The notes under the pieces are model-generated. The model had not been told where the DNA came from, searched no databases, and worked only from the letters and a program-made list of their open reading frames with translations. The position numbers and the translations under genes are program-made. 64,000 nt of DNA from Bacillota bacterium (GTDB taxonomy: Bacteria > Bacillota > Dehalobacteriia > UBA4068 > UBA4997). The stretch lies in the NCBI GenBank assembly GCA_017397935.1, contig JAFQHN010000026.1:55295-119294 (forward strand), written 5' to 3'. This document shows positions 26,232 through 33,890 of this stretch, in pieces (positions within the stretch are counted from its first letter, which is position 1; each line of letters begins with the position of its first letter).

Positions 26232-27011
26232 ATGCTGGGAAGAGTAAAACTTTTTGATACGCATTGTCATATAAACGACCAAAAACTGGCGGCGGATCTG
26301 CCTAATGTGCTGGATCGGGCCGAAAAGGCCGGGTTGTGCGGCATGGCGGTCATCGGCTGCGATTGGCGGAGTTCGCTGTTTGCGGTGCATCTGGCCGAGA
26401 AGTATCCGCAGCTGGTGGCGGTGGTGGGTTTTCATCCGTCGGATTCTCATGGGCTGACGGAGGAGATTTTTGCGGATTTGGCAGAATTGGCTGCGCTGCC
26501 GCAGGTAAAAGCCGTGGGCGAAATCGGCCTGGATTATTATTGGGACGAGACGCCGCGTGATGTGCAGCGTAAGTGGTTTGTGGAGCAGATTCGGCTGGCC
26601 AAGCGACTGAAAAAGCCGATCGTTATCCATGACCGCGAGGCGCACGGTGATTTGTATAACATTGTGCGTGAGGAAAAAGCCGGTGAGTTTGGCGGCGTGA
26701 TGCATTGTTTCAGCGGCAGCTGGGAGTTGGCCAAGGAGGCACTGCGCCAGAATTTTTACATCTCGGTGGCCGGGCCGGTTACTTATAAAAATTCCAGGCA
26801 GCTGCCGGAGGTGGTGAAAAACTGCCCGCTGGACCGCCTGCTTATTGAAACCGACAGCCCGTATCTGACGCCGGAGCCGTACCGCGGCAAAACCAATGAG
26901 CCTGCCAATGTTTTCTTTGTGGCTGAGAAGATTGCCCAGATACGGGGCATGAGCGTGGAGGAAATCGCTGAGATAACCACCGCCAATGCCAAGCGGTTTT
27001 ACGGAATTTGA
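26232..27011 (+). CDS. tatD: TatD family metal-dependent DNase
   Basis: This 259-residue TIM-barrel hydrolase has all family metal ligands: DTHCHIN near the start, VGFHPSDS, VGEIGLDYYWD, IHDREAHGD, MHCFSGS and the final ETDSPYLTP. TatD proteins act as 3'-5' DNases and D-aminoacyl-tRNA-like deacylases have been discussed; the nuclease role is best supported. The ATG at 26232 is chosen since it follows GAGAGGAG at about 10 bases and begins the conserved MLGRVKLFDTHCH. Position between metG and a yabE-like gene is conserved. Confidence 0.92.
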   Translation: MLGRVKLFDTHCHINDQKLAADLPNVLDRAEKAGLCGMAVIGCDWRSSLFAVHLAEKYPQLVAVVGFHPSDSHGLTEEIFADLAELAALPQVKAVGEIGLDYYWDETPRDVQRKWFVEQIRLAKRLKKPIVIHDREAHGDLYNIVREEKAGEFGGVMHCFSGSWELAKEALRQNFYISVAGPVTYKNSRQLPEVVKNCPLDRLLIETDSPYLTPEPYRGKTNEPANVFFVAEKIAQIRGMSVEEIAEITTANAKRFYGI

Positions 27012-27045
27012 CGGTAGATTCGACACAAACGGTAAATGAATAAAT

Positions 27046-27093
27046 ATGCGTGCCCTGCTTATCGTAACGGTAAGCGGCGGCGCGCATTTTTTA
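27046..27093 (+). terminator. Terminator after tatD
   Basis: A stem built from ATGCGTGCC...GCTTA and TAAGC...GGCGCGCAT is followed by six T residues. Confidence 0.75.
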
Positions 27094-27200
27094 TGTGCAG
27101 GGATGAAAAATTCTGGCAAAAAATGGGTATAAAACGCTTGCTGCTGCGTATAATTTAAGAGCAGGGTGGGGGCTGATAACCCTGAGCGCAGGCGGCAAAT

Positions 27201-27229
27201 TTGACAAAACGCCGAAGATAAGTTAAAAT
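27201..27229 (+). promoter_or_regulatory. SigA-type promoter for the yabE-like gene
   Basis: TTGACA, a 17-base spacer and TAAAAT. It implies an untranslated leader of about 145 bases. Confidence 0.75.
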
Positions 27230-27235
27230 AAAAGT

Positions 27236-27383
27236 GATACTATTGGCATGGTTCGGCCAAAAATGCCGTATAAGTGGGGCGTTTGGTGCGGGGCTGTGGC
27301 AGCTTTGGCGGCAAATTAGCCCAAATAATCGGCCGATGTGGGGAATGCCGCCAATACAAAAAATTGAAAGAGGACGTTGAAAC
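27236..27383 (+). other. Structured 5' leader of the yabE-like gene
   Basis: The leader contains GGCAT/ATGCC near its start and a perfect 9-bp pairing of TTGGCGGCA (27305-27313) with TGCCGCCAA (27346-27354), enclosing CGGCCG. Cell-wall hydrolase genes of this type are often under c-di-AMP (ydaO) riboswitches, but I could not match the conserved ydaO core, so this is only a candidate regulatory RNA. Confidence 0.45.
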
Positions 27384-28379
27384 ATGATACAACAGGGAGT
27401 AGCTGATCGCAAAGGCAAAGTGGGCAAGCCGCTGGTGCCGCCGGTGCTGGTGGTGCTGTTGTTGCTTTGCGGCATTGGCGTGGCTGCCTATATTTTGACC
27501 GAGCAGGAAGTGCAGCTGGTGGATGACGGCGTGAGCCGCACCGTGCTGACCAGAGCCGCTACGGTGGGGGATCTGCTGGAACAGCAGGGCATTGTACTGG
27601 CCGAGCTGGATGTGGTGGACCCGGGAATTGAGGCCGGTGTGGATGAGGAAGTGCCGGTGGTTATCAAGCGGGCGTTTGATGTGGCGGTGACGGCGGATTT
27701 TGCGACGCAAAGTTATCCCACGCAGCCGCAGACGGTGGGCAGCTTTTTGGCGGCCAACGGCGTGAAGCTGGGCGAGAATGACTGGGTAAGCCCCTCGCTG
27801 GACACGGTGCTGGCCAAGGGCGATAATATTGTTATCAACCGCATAACTTACCGCACCACGCAGACCAAAGAGCCGGTTTCCTTTAAGACGGTGCGCAAAG
27901 AGGACAACACCCTGATTTACGGCAAGACCAAGGTGGTGAAGCCCGGTGTGAAGGGCGAGAAAACCATGACTAACCTGGTGACCTATAAGGACGGCGTGCC
28001 GATTGCCAAGCAGGAGCTGAGCCGCGCCGTGACCAAAGAGCCGGTGGCGCAGGTGGTGGCGGTGGGCACCAAGCGGGTTATCAGCCGGGGCGGCCAGACT
28101 TATGAGTACACCAAGGTGATGTCGGTAAAGGCGACGGCGTACACGCATACCGGCAACCGCACGGCCACGGGCACCAACCCCAAGGCCGGTTTTACGGTGG
28201 CGGTGGATCCGAATGTGATTCCGCTGGGTTCCAGGCTGTATGTTGACGGTTACGGCTATGCCAAGGCCGAGGATACCGGCGGAGCTATCAAGGGCAAGAA
28301 GATTGACCTGTTTTTTGACACCGAGAGAGAGTGCGTAAACTGGGGCGTGCAGAACGTGCGTGTTTATGTGCTGAAATAA
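27384..28379 (+). CDS. YabE-like cell-wall protein: DUF348, G5 and 3D domains
   Basis: This 331-residue protein has an N-terminal membrane anchor at about residues 19-40, two DUF348-type repeats (VQLVDDGVSRTVLTRAATVGDLL and the VTADFATQSYPTQPQTVGSFL copy), a G5 domain around KEPVSFKTVRKEDNTL, and a C-terminal 3D domain. The 3D motif set is complete: KATAYTHTG, TATGTNPKAG, VAVDPNVIPLGSRLYV and AEDTGGAIKGKKIDLFF, with the catalytic Asps of the Sps/MltA-like barrel. It probably cleaves or remodels peptidoglycan, as YabE and resuscitation-promoting factor-like proteins do. The locus is where yabE sits in Bacillus. Confidence 0.87.
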   Translation: MIQQGVADRKGKVGKPLVPPVLVVLLLLCGIGVAAYILTEQEVQLVDDGVSRTVLTRAATVGDLLEQQGIVLAELDVVDPGIEAGVDEEVPVVIKRAFDVAVTADFATQSYPTQPQTVGSFLAANGVKLGENDWVSPSLDTVLAKGDNIVINRITYRTTQTKEPVSFKTVRKEDNTLIYGKTKVVKPGVKGEKTMTNLVTYKDGVPIAKQELSRAVTKEPVAQVVAVGTKRVISRGGQTYEYTKVMSVKATAYTHTGNRTATGTNPKAGFTVAVDPNVIPLGSRLYVDGYGYAKAEDTGGAIKGKKIDLFFDTERECVNWGVQNVRVYVLK

Positions 28380-28396
28380 GATGACTTAAATGCTGA

Positions 28397-28433
28397 AACC
28401 TCGCCCGGCCGATGATGTTGGGCGGGGTTTTGT
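28397..28433 (+). terminator. Terminator after the yabE-like gene
   Basis: CCTCGCCC pairs with GGGCGGGG (one wobble) around a 13-base loop and leads into TTTTG. Confidence 0.75.
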
Positions 28434-28453
28434 TGTGCTTTGGCAGGCAAATG

Positions 28454-28513
28454 TGGATGTAAATGGGATGTAAATGGGATGTAAATGCAGATGTAAATGC
28501 AGATGTAAGTGGG
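28454..28513 (+). repeat. Short tandem repeat of ATGTAAATG units
   Basis: Two 11-base units of GATGTAAATGG, two 12-base units of GATGTAAATGCA and a degenerate GATGTAAGTGG lie in a row. The rest of this roughly 340-base gap is AT-rich, with an AAACCAC/GTGGTTT inverted repeat at 28611-28632 and the promoter listed next. Confidence 0.75.
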
Positions 28514-28666
28514 GAGATATGGGCAAAAATATTGCTGATAGGGGGCATGAGTGGCATATAAACCAATAATTTGGGGTAAAATTTACTAAAAAAGGGAAAA
28601 TTTATGGGATAAACCACTTTTTGTTGTGGTTTGCCGAAAAAACTTTTACTAAATATAGAAAAATTA

Positions 28667-28695
28667 TTGAAAAAAATCAAAAAATATGATAAAAT
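28667..28695 (+). promoter_or_regulatory. SigA-type promoter for the HD-domain gene
   Basis: TTGAAA, a 17-base spacer and TAAAAT, about 30 bases before the start codon. Confidence 0.7.
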
Positions 28696-28723
28696 CGACA
28701 CAGGATATAGTTGGAGGTGTGAA

Positions 28724-29725
28724 ATGGGCAAGTACATTTCTCCAATTGTGACGAGTGTGTTGACAGGTGCTGTGGCCTGGGTTGTGGATAGTATTATTTT
28801 TGCTCTTGGTATGCCGAGTGTTTCAATCAGCGGTGCTTTGCTGACGGAGGTTTCTTTGCTGCGTCTGGCTTTGCGGCTGCTGATGCTTTTGTGTTGTCTG
28901 CTGGTGGGCGTTTATATCGGCTATAAGGGCAGCAAGGATGAGGGCGCGCTGGTTGGCTTCCGTGCCGATGAGCTTTTTGATGATGCCGAATATTTGCAGG
29001 CATCGGGTGACAGCAGTTTCAGCGGGGATGATACTTTGCGCGGTTTAAGCTATGTGGAAAGCGTCTGCAAGAACCCGCAGGTGGATTTGGCAAACCGCCC
29101 GATTTATTTCAGCGAGCAGATCAAAAAGGCATTTAATCAGCCGGTGCGCAGGAAATCGGTGCAGCCGGTAAAGGCCGAGAAGCAGATGCCGCAGGAGGAT
29201 TGGCAGACCAGCCGTTATGCGGCCATTCAGCTTAATGATTCGCAGCTTTTGTGGCAGTATTGCGGCAAGCTGGGCAGCGCATTGAAGCTGGATGTGAAGG
29301 AACTGGCGGCTATGCGGACGCTGTGTTACGCTTATGACATTGGGCGTCATGTTGACGGCGCAACCTTTGATGACCATGCCCGCCGTGGTGCGGAGATTTG
29401 TGCGGATGTGCCGGAGCTGGCTCATGCAGCGCACCTGGTGGCGACTCATCACGAGAAGTGGGATGGCAGCGGTATTATGGGGCTTTCCGGCCTGGATATT
29501 CCGCTGGGCAGCCGGATTTTTGCGCTGGCGTGGGTGTATAATGCGTTTACCAAGCCTTACGGTGCGTGGCGGCTTTCTACCGAGGATGCGCTGGATATGC
29601 TGCAAATGTATGCCGGCACGGCGCTGGACCCTGAGCTGGTGGCGGTGTTTACCGGTCTGCTGCGTCAGCGGTCTTTGGCGGCCGAGGGTATGCTGGAAGG
29701 CGCGCGGGTGCGTCAGTTGGGTTAA
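28724..29725 (+). CDS. Membrane-anchored HD-GYP-like protein with degenerate HD motif
   Basis: About 333 residues from ATG at 28724, 7 bases after TGGAGGTG. Two N-terminal hydrophobic segments (about 5-27 and 42-62) anchor it; a linker follows; the C-terminal half resembles an HD-GYP hydrolase of cyclic di-GMP. HHEKWDGSGIMG matches the HHExWDGxGYP block, although GYP is replaced by GIM, and HARRGAEICADVPEL matches the H-x3-G block. The first metal motif, normally HDIGK, reads YDIGR, so the key His is lost. It may be an inactive sensor or act on another nucleotide. It is a single-gene unit ending at a strong terminator. Confidence 0.65.
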   Translation: MGKYISPIVTSVLTGAVAWVVDSIIFALGMPSVSISGALLTEVSLLRLALRLLMLLCCLLVGVYIGYKGSKDEGALVGFRADELFDDAEYLQASGDSSFSGDDTLRGLSYVESVCKNPQVDLANRPIYFSEQIKKAFNQPVRRKSVQPVKAEKQMPQEDWQTSRYAAIQLNDSQLLWQYCGKLGSALKLDVKELAAMRTLCYAYDIGRHVDGATFDDHARRGAEICADVPELAHAAHLVATHHEKWDGSGIMGLSGLDIPLGSRIFALAWVYNAFTKPYGAWRLSTEDALDMLQMYAGTALDPELVAVFTGLLRQRSLAAEGMLEGARVRQLG

Positions 29726-29764
29726 AATTTTAGACTAATCCAAACCGAATAATGATTTTAACAG

Positions 29765-29799
29765 GCAGTTTGCTTTTGATTAAGCAGACTGCTTTTTTT
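29765..29799 (+). terminator. Strong terminator after the HD-GYP-like gene
   Basis: GCAGTTTGCTT pairs with AAGCAGACTGC (one wobble) and runs into seven T residues. Confidence 0.9.
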
Positions 29800-29804
29800 G
29801 CGTA

Positions 29805-29847
29805 AAAAATTTGGTGTATGTCTACCTAACAAATAGTCATACACCAA
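29805..29847 (-). terminator. Terminator of the minus-strand orphan gene
   Basis: TTGGTGTATG and CATACACCAA pair perfectly over 10 bp. Read on the minus strand, the second arm runs into ATTTTTTACG. Confidence 0.8.
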
Positions 29848-29855
29848 TTTATGTA

Positions 29856-30212
29856 TTAACCTTGGGGAGAAACCCAACCTGATTGTTCCAATTCGTTTAG
29901 TATGTTCTCGGGTAAATCGGATAAATCACCTTTTCCTAACTTGAAGTGGGCATATACTTTGGCTTCTGCCGGAAAACTTGTAGCAACATCACCTATAAAA
30001 ACCAGAAGTCTATCTCCGTCTTGCAAATCATCAAACCGGTTTTGGGGTGACATTATGATAGGAGTTCTGTTTACAACAACAAGGTGTTCTCCGTTTGCTG
30101 CGGAAAGATATAATCCTGTATGAGGGGCAATATGAAGAATTCCCGAGGCCGCAATGCCAACAAGAAGAATACATATTACAAAAGAAACTGCGAGTAATAA
30201 TTTTCTTTTCAT
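29856..30212 (-). CDS. Small exported or membrane-anchored protein, AT-rich orphan
   Basis: This 118-residue protein starts MKRKLLLAVSF behind AAGGAGG (ATG at 30212; upstream in-frame codons are not needed). Residues 5-25 form one hydrophobic signal or anchor segment with no lipobox. The exported part, LVVVNRTPIIMSPQN then LQDGDRLLVFIGDVATSFPAEAKVYAHFKL, looks like a small beta domain seen in many uncharacterised clostridial proteins; I assign no function. It is AT-rich compared with both neighbours, on the opposite strand, and has its own promoter and terminator, which suggests later acquisition. Confidence 0.72.
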   Translation of the reverse strand: MKRKLLLAVSFVICILLVGIAASGILHIAPHTGLYLSAANGEHLVVVNRTPIIMSPQNRFDDLQDGDRLLVFIGDVATSFPAEAKVYAHFKLGKGDLSDLPENILNELEQSGWVSPQG

Positions 30213-30285
30213 ATATATACCTCCTTCATATATGCTTTTATTTATATAGACGAAAAAGTCGTCAAAATGTTCCAATTTCAATAAT

Positions 30286-30314
30286 ATTATACTACATTAA
30301 ACAGGGGTTGTCAC
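30286..30314 (-). promoter_or_regulatory. Promoter of the minus-strand orphan gene
   Basis: On the minus strand, GTGACA, a 17-base spacer and TATAAT, about 75 bases before the ATG. Confidence 0.65.
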
Positions 30315-30378
30315 TATAACCTTGGTGTCAAAGGGAAGCTGGCTATGACCATGCAGATTGTGGTTTATCTAAGCCAAA

Positions 30379-30413
30379 ATTTAGCGGATCTGCGAATATA
30401 GCGTGGTATAAAA
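30379..30413 (+). repeat. Single degenerate copy of the GGTATAAAA element upstream of asnB
   Basis: The stretch TCTGCGAATATAGCGT followed by GGTATAAAAG resembles the units at 23.7 and 46 kb (GCGAA, then a G-rich run, then GGTATAAAA). Confidence 0.45.
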
Positions 30414-30454
30414 GCATATATTGGGGTGATTGCGAGGGCGAGGGGCGTGGTGAT

Positions 30455-32293
30455 ATGTGCGGGATTGCCGGTGAAATAAATTTGCAGGAGAATTTTGGTG
30501 AGGGGCGGATGCCGATTTGGTGGGTGATGCAGGAGAGGCTGCGGCGGCGCGGGCCGGACCAGCAGGGTTTGTTCTGGGATGAGCATGCGGCGCTGGTGCA
30601 TACCCGGTTGGCGGTGGTGGATGTGGCGCGCGGGCGGCAGCCGATGCATTTAAGCTGGCAGGGGCGGCATTTGGTGCTGGTTTATAACGGCGAGTTGTAT
30701 AATGCGGAGGAATTGCGGGCCGAACTGCTGGCGCTGGGGCATGATTTTCGGGGGCACAGCGACACCGAGGTACTGCTGCACGCCTATGCCCAGTGGGGCG
30801 AGGACTGCGTGGCACGGCTGAACGGGATTTTTGCTTTTGCGGTGTGGGAGGCGGCGGCCGGGCGGCTGTTTTTGGCACGGGACCGCTTTGGTGTAAAGCC
30901 GCTGTTTTATGCGCTGCGGGGCGATGGGCTGATTTTTGGCTCGGAGTTGAAGGCGCTGCTGGCACACCCCGAGGTAAAGCCGCAGATTGACCGAGAGGGT
31001 TTGGCTGAGATATTTTACCTGGGGCCGGGGCGCACACCCGGCTGCGGAGTTTTTAAGGATGTGCGGGAGCTGCCGGCGGCGCACATGGCGGTTTTTGATG
31101 CGAAGGGTTGGCGCGAGCAGGAATATTGGCGGCTGCGAGACCGTGAGCATAAGGAGAACTTTGCCGAGACAGCGGAGAGAGTGCGGTATCTGGTGGAGGA
31201 TGCGATTAAGCGGCAGCTGGTGAGCGATGTGCCGCTGGGCTGTTTTCTCTCGGGCGGCCTGGATTCCAGTTTGATTTCGGCGGTGGCTGACCGTTATTTT
31301 GCCGAGAGAGGGCAGAAGTTGCAGACATTCTCGGTGACATACAAGAACAATGAGCGCTATTTTAAGCAGAGCAAGTTTCAGCCGAACAGCGACGAGCAGT
31401 ATATCCGGCGGATGAATGAGAGCCTGCACGCCGAAAACCACCTGATCGTGCTGGACAGCGAGGACCTGGCGCCGGCACTTTTTGAGGCGGTGGAGGCCAG
31501 AGATTTGCCGGGGATGGCCGATGTGGATGCCTCGCTGCTGCTGTTTTGTCGGGAAATCAAGCGAGAGGTGACGGTGGCTCTCTCCGGTGAGTGTGCGGAT
31601 GAGATTTTCGGCGGCTACCCATGGTATCGTGATGCCGAGGTGCGGGCAAAATACGGCTTTCCCTGGGCGCAGAGCACAGCGTGGCGGAGTGATTTTCTGC
31701 GGCCGGAGTTATCCGGGGTGATCGACGGGGCGGCTTATATCGACGAGCGCTACCGCAAAACGCTGGCCGATTGTGATATTCTGCCCGGTGTGCGCGGTGA
31801 GAATCGGCGGGTGAAGGAAATGATGGCGCTGAACTTGCAATGGTTTATGCAGACGCTGCTGGACCGCAAGGACCGCATGAGTATGCACAGCGGTTTGGAG
31901 GTGCGCGTGCCGTTTTGTGATTGGCGGGTGGCCGAGTATTTGTATGGGGTGCCGTGGGAATTTAAGGATTGGCAGGGGCAGGAGAAGGGCCTGCTGAGAG
32001 AGGCGATGCGCGGCTGGCTGCCCGATGAGGTGCTGTGGCGCAGGAAAAGCCCATACCCCAAGACGCACAACCCGGTTTATCTGGCGGCAGTGAGCGATTT
32101 AATGCGGCAGGTGTTGGCAGATAACTCGGCGCCGCTGCTGCAATTCTGCCGGCGGGAGGCGTTGGAGGGGCTTTTGGCCAGCGATGTGCAGACGCCGTGG
32201 TATGGGCAGCTGATGTTGACGCCGCAGACGATTGCTTATTTTTTGCAGGTAAATTATTGGCTGCAAAAATATGGCGTGGAGTATGTGGATTAG
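30455..32293 (+). CDS. asnB: Asparagine synthase (glutamine-hydrolysing)
   Basis: This 612-residue enzyme makes asparagine from aspartate, ATP and glutamine. The glutaminase half starts with the processed nucleophile Cys2 (MCGIAGEI) and has the class II motifs YNGELYN and GHSDTEVLLHAYAQWG. The synthetase half has the PP-loop CFLSGGLDSSLIS and the following SGECADEIFGGYPWY. Length and domain order are those of the long AsnB/AsnO type. The ribosome-binding site is weak, but MCG must be the exact start. Confidence 0.92.
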   Translation: MCGIAGEINLQENFGEGRMPIWWVMQERLRRRGPDQQGLFWDEHAALVHTRLAVVDVARGRQPMHLSWQGRHLVLVYNGELYNAEELRAELLALGHDFRGHSDTEVLLHAYAQWGEDCVARLNGIFAFAVWEAAAGRLFLARDRFGVKPLFYALRGDGLIFGSELKALLAHPEVKPQIDREGLAEIFYLGPGRTPGCGVFKDVRELPAAHMAVFDAKGWREQEYWRLRDREHKENFAETAERVRYLVEDAIKRQLVSDVPLGCFLSGGLDSSLISAVADRYFAERGQKLQTFSVTYKNNERYFKQSKFQPNSDEQYIRRMNESLHAENHLIVLDSEDLAPALFEAVEARDLPGMADVDASLLLFCREIKREVTVALSGECADEIFGGYPWYRDAEVRAKYGFPWAQSTAWRSDFLRPELSGVIDGAAYIDERYRKTLADCDILPGVRGENRRVKEMMALNLQWFMQTLLDRKDRMSMHSGLEVRVPFCDWRVAEYLYGVPWEFKDWQGQEKGLLREAMRGWLPDEVLWRRKSPYPKTHNPVYLAAVSDLMRQVLADNSAPLLQFCRREALEGLLASDVQTPWYGQLMLTPQTIAYFLQVNYWLQKYGVEYVD

Positions 32294-32318
32294 CGGATAA
32301 TGCCCCCGGAAAATCGGC

Positions 32319-32347
32319 TTGACCTGCGGCTTATGCTGCTGTATTAT
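32319..32347 (+). promoter_or_regulatory. Possible promoter of the 52-residue membrane protein gene
   Basis: TTGACC, a 17-base spacer and TATTAT (a TATAAT lies three bases further on, which would give a 20-base spacer). Confidence 0.5.
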
Positions 32348-32388
32348 AATAGCAGATATGCGGTGCTAAGCTGCGGGGAGGTATGGTT

Positions 32389-32547
32389 ATGGCGATGGCG
32401 TATTTATTATTTGGCATGGCAATCGGGGTGACAATAGGCAGGCAGTATTATAAGCACCAGATTGTGAGGAAACACAATCCCAAGGTGCTGGCCGAGGTGA
32501 AAGGCTGGCTGGCCGAGGCGGAGCAGGCGGATAAGGCAGATAAATAA
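32389..32547 (+). CDS. 52-residue single-span membrane protein
   Basis: This small gene begins with ATG at 32389, 7 bases after GGGGAGG (an ATG 6 bases earlier is too close). The product starts with a short hydrophobic helix (residues 2-19, AMAYLLFGMAIGVTIG) followed by a basic segment RQYYKHQIVRKHN and an amphipathic Ala/Glu helix, so one membrane span with a charged cytoplasmic tail. I recognise no family. It ends just before a terminator shared with the convergent MGMT-like gene. Confidence 0.6.
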   Translation: MAMAYLLFGMAIGVTIGRQYYKHQIVRKHNPKVLAEVKGWLAEAEQADKADK

Positions 32548-32562
32548 AATACAGCAAATAAA

Positions 32563-32590
32563 AAAGGGAGTCTTTAAGACTCCCTTTCGG
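32563..32590 (-). terminator. Bidirectional terminator between convergent genes
   Basis: AAAGGGAGTC and GACTCCCTTT form a 10-bp stem with a TTTAA-type loop. On the minus strand it runs into TTTTATTTG, so it best serves the secA-prfB-transketolase operon; on the plus strand it also ends the small membrane gene. Confidence 0.85.
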
Positions 32591-32594
32591 TGTT

Positions 32595-32921
32595 TTAGAT
32601 AACTGATTTCGGCTGATCCTCCTGCCATTGGCAGGTGGCCAAATCTACACGGCCGTTGATGACGGCTATTCCCTCGGCTTCCAGCAGCTTTTGTTGGCCG
32701 CGGATACCGCCAAAGGGGTAGTTATCGGTGAGGGCGCCGGCGGCAGAAACCACCTTATAGCAGGGGTAATAGAAAGGGTCCGGGTTGGTGTGCAGCAGAT
32801 TGCCGACCGCCCGTGCCAGATGTCTGTTACCCAAATGCGCGCCGATTTGCCCGTAAGTAACCACCTTGCCGTGGGGGATTTGGCGCAGATAAGCGAAAAT
32901 TTGCTCTCTTAAAATGCTCAT
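32595..32921 (-). CDS. MGMT-family (alkylguanine transferase-like) protein
   Basis: This 108-residue protein is the C-terminal DNA-binding/active-site domain of the O6-alkylguanine-DNA methyltransferase family without the N-terminal domain. GKVVTYGQIGAHLGNRHLARAVGNLL is the helix-turn-helix with the Tyr and Arg-type finger region. The acceptor motif reads PCYKV where active enzymes have PCHRV, so the acceptor Cys is present but its His partner is Tyr. It is not a Cys-less alkyltransferase-like (Atl) protein. It is the last gene of the minus-strand operon, 10 bases after the transketolase C-half. Confidence 0.75.
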   Translation of the reverse strand: MSILREQIFAYLRQIPHGKVVTYGQIGAHLGNRHLARAVGNLLHTNPDPFYYPCYKVVSAAGALTDNYPFGGIRGQQKLLEAEGIAVINGRVDLATCQWQEDQPKSVI

Positions 32922-32931
32922 AGTTTAGAAA

Positions 32932-33870
32932 TTATTTGCGGGTGATGACTTCTTTTACCTTGGCGGCCAGCGCATCGGCGTTCAGGCCGTATTCCGCCAT
33001 CAATTCAGCCGGCTTGCCGGACTGACCGAAAACATCAGCCACACCGACACGCAGCATGGGGGTGGGGCAATTTTCAGCCAGCACCTCGGCCACAGCGCTG
33101 CCCAAACCGCCGTTGATGTTGTGCTCCTCGGCAGTAATTACGGCGCCGCACTTTTTGGCCATGCTGATAACCAGCTCGGTATCCAGCGGCTTAATGGTGG
33201 GCAGATTGACCACGGCGGCGTCAATACCCTCGGCGGCCAGCATTTCGGCGGCCTTAACAGCCTCCTGTACCATCAAACCGCAAGCGAAAATTACCGCGTC
33301 GGCACCGTCACGCAGAACGAAGCCCTTGCCGATTTGGAACTGGTAATCCTCGGGCATAACGCTTTCCACCGCCAAGCGGCCCAAACGGAGATATGCCGGC
33401 TTGTCATATTCAGCCAGCAGACGCACGGCCTGTGCGGTTTCATGGGCATCGGCGGGCACAACCACCGTCATGCCGGGCACCGAGCGCATCAGCGAAATAT
33501 CCTCAATAGCCTGATGAGTTGCACCGTCCTCGCCCACGGTAATGCCGGCGTGGGTGGCGGCAACGGTTACGGGCAGCTGGGGATAAGCCACAGCGTTGCG
33601 TACCTGCTCGAAAGCGCGGCCCACCGCAAAGATGGCGAAGCTGCTGCAAAATACGTGCTTGCCAAGTGTAGCCAAACCGGCGGCCACGGCCACCATGTTC
33701 TGCTCGGCGATACCCATTTCTACAAAACGCTCGGGGCAAACCTTGGCAAAATCACCGGTTTTGGTGGATTTGGAAAGGTCGGCGTCCAGAACGACCAGAT
33801 TTTTGTCGCTGACTGCCAGCTCGGCCAAAGTTTTGCCGTAGGCGTCACGAGTTGCGATTTTTTCTGCCAT
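32932..33870 (-). CDS. Transketolase C-terminal half
   Basis: This 312-residue protein holds the pyrimidine-binding and C-terminal domains of a split transketolase. It has the thiamine pyrophosphate-activating Glu in VEMGIAEQNMVAVAAGLA, the FSSFAIFAVGRAFEQVR segment and a C-terminal nucleoside-diphosphate-independent domain. Together with the N-half encoded just upstream it forms one active enzyme that exchanges two-carbon ketol units in the pentose phosphate pathway. Split transketolases are common in Clostridia. The start is ATG after GGGAGGAAG. Confidence 0.92.
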   Translation of the reverse strand: MAEKIATRDAYGKTLAELAVSDKNLVVLDADLSKSTKTGDFAKVCPERFVEMGIAEQNMVAVAAGLATLGKHVFCSSFAIFAVGRAFEQVRNAVAYPQLPVTVAATHAGITVGEDGATHQAIEDISLMRSVPGMTVVVPADAHETAQAVRLLAEYDKPAYLRLGRLAVESVMPEDYQFQIGKGFVLRDGADAVIFACGLMVQEAVKAAEMLAAEGIDAAVVNLPTIKPLDTELVISMAKKCGAVITAEEHNINGGLGSAVAEVLAENCPTPMLRVGVADVFGQSGKPAELMAEYGLNADALAAKVKEVITRK

Positions 33871-33890
33871 TTTATTCTTCCTCCCTTATC

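Noticed and set aside
30340..30360. GCTATGACCATG resembling a cloning-vector primer site
   Set aside because: Only 12 bases match and the flanks do not; taken as chance rather than vector contamination.
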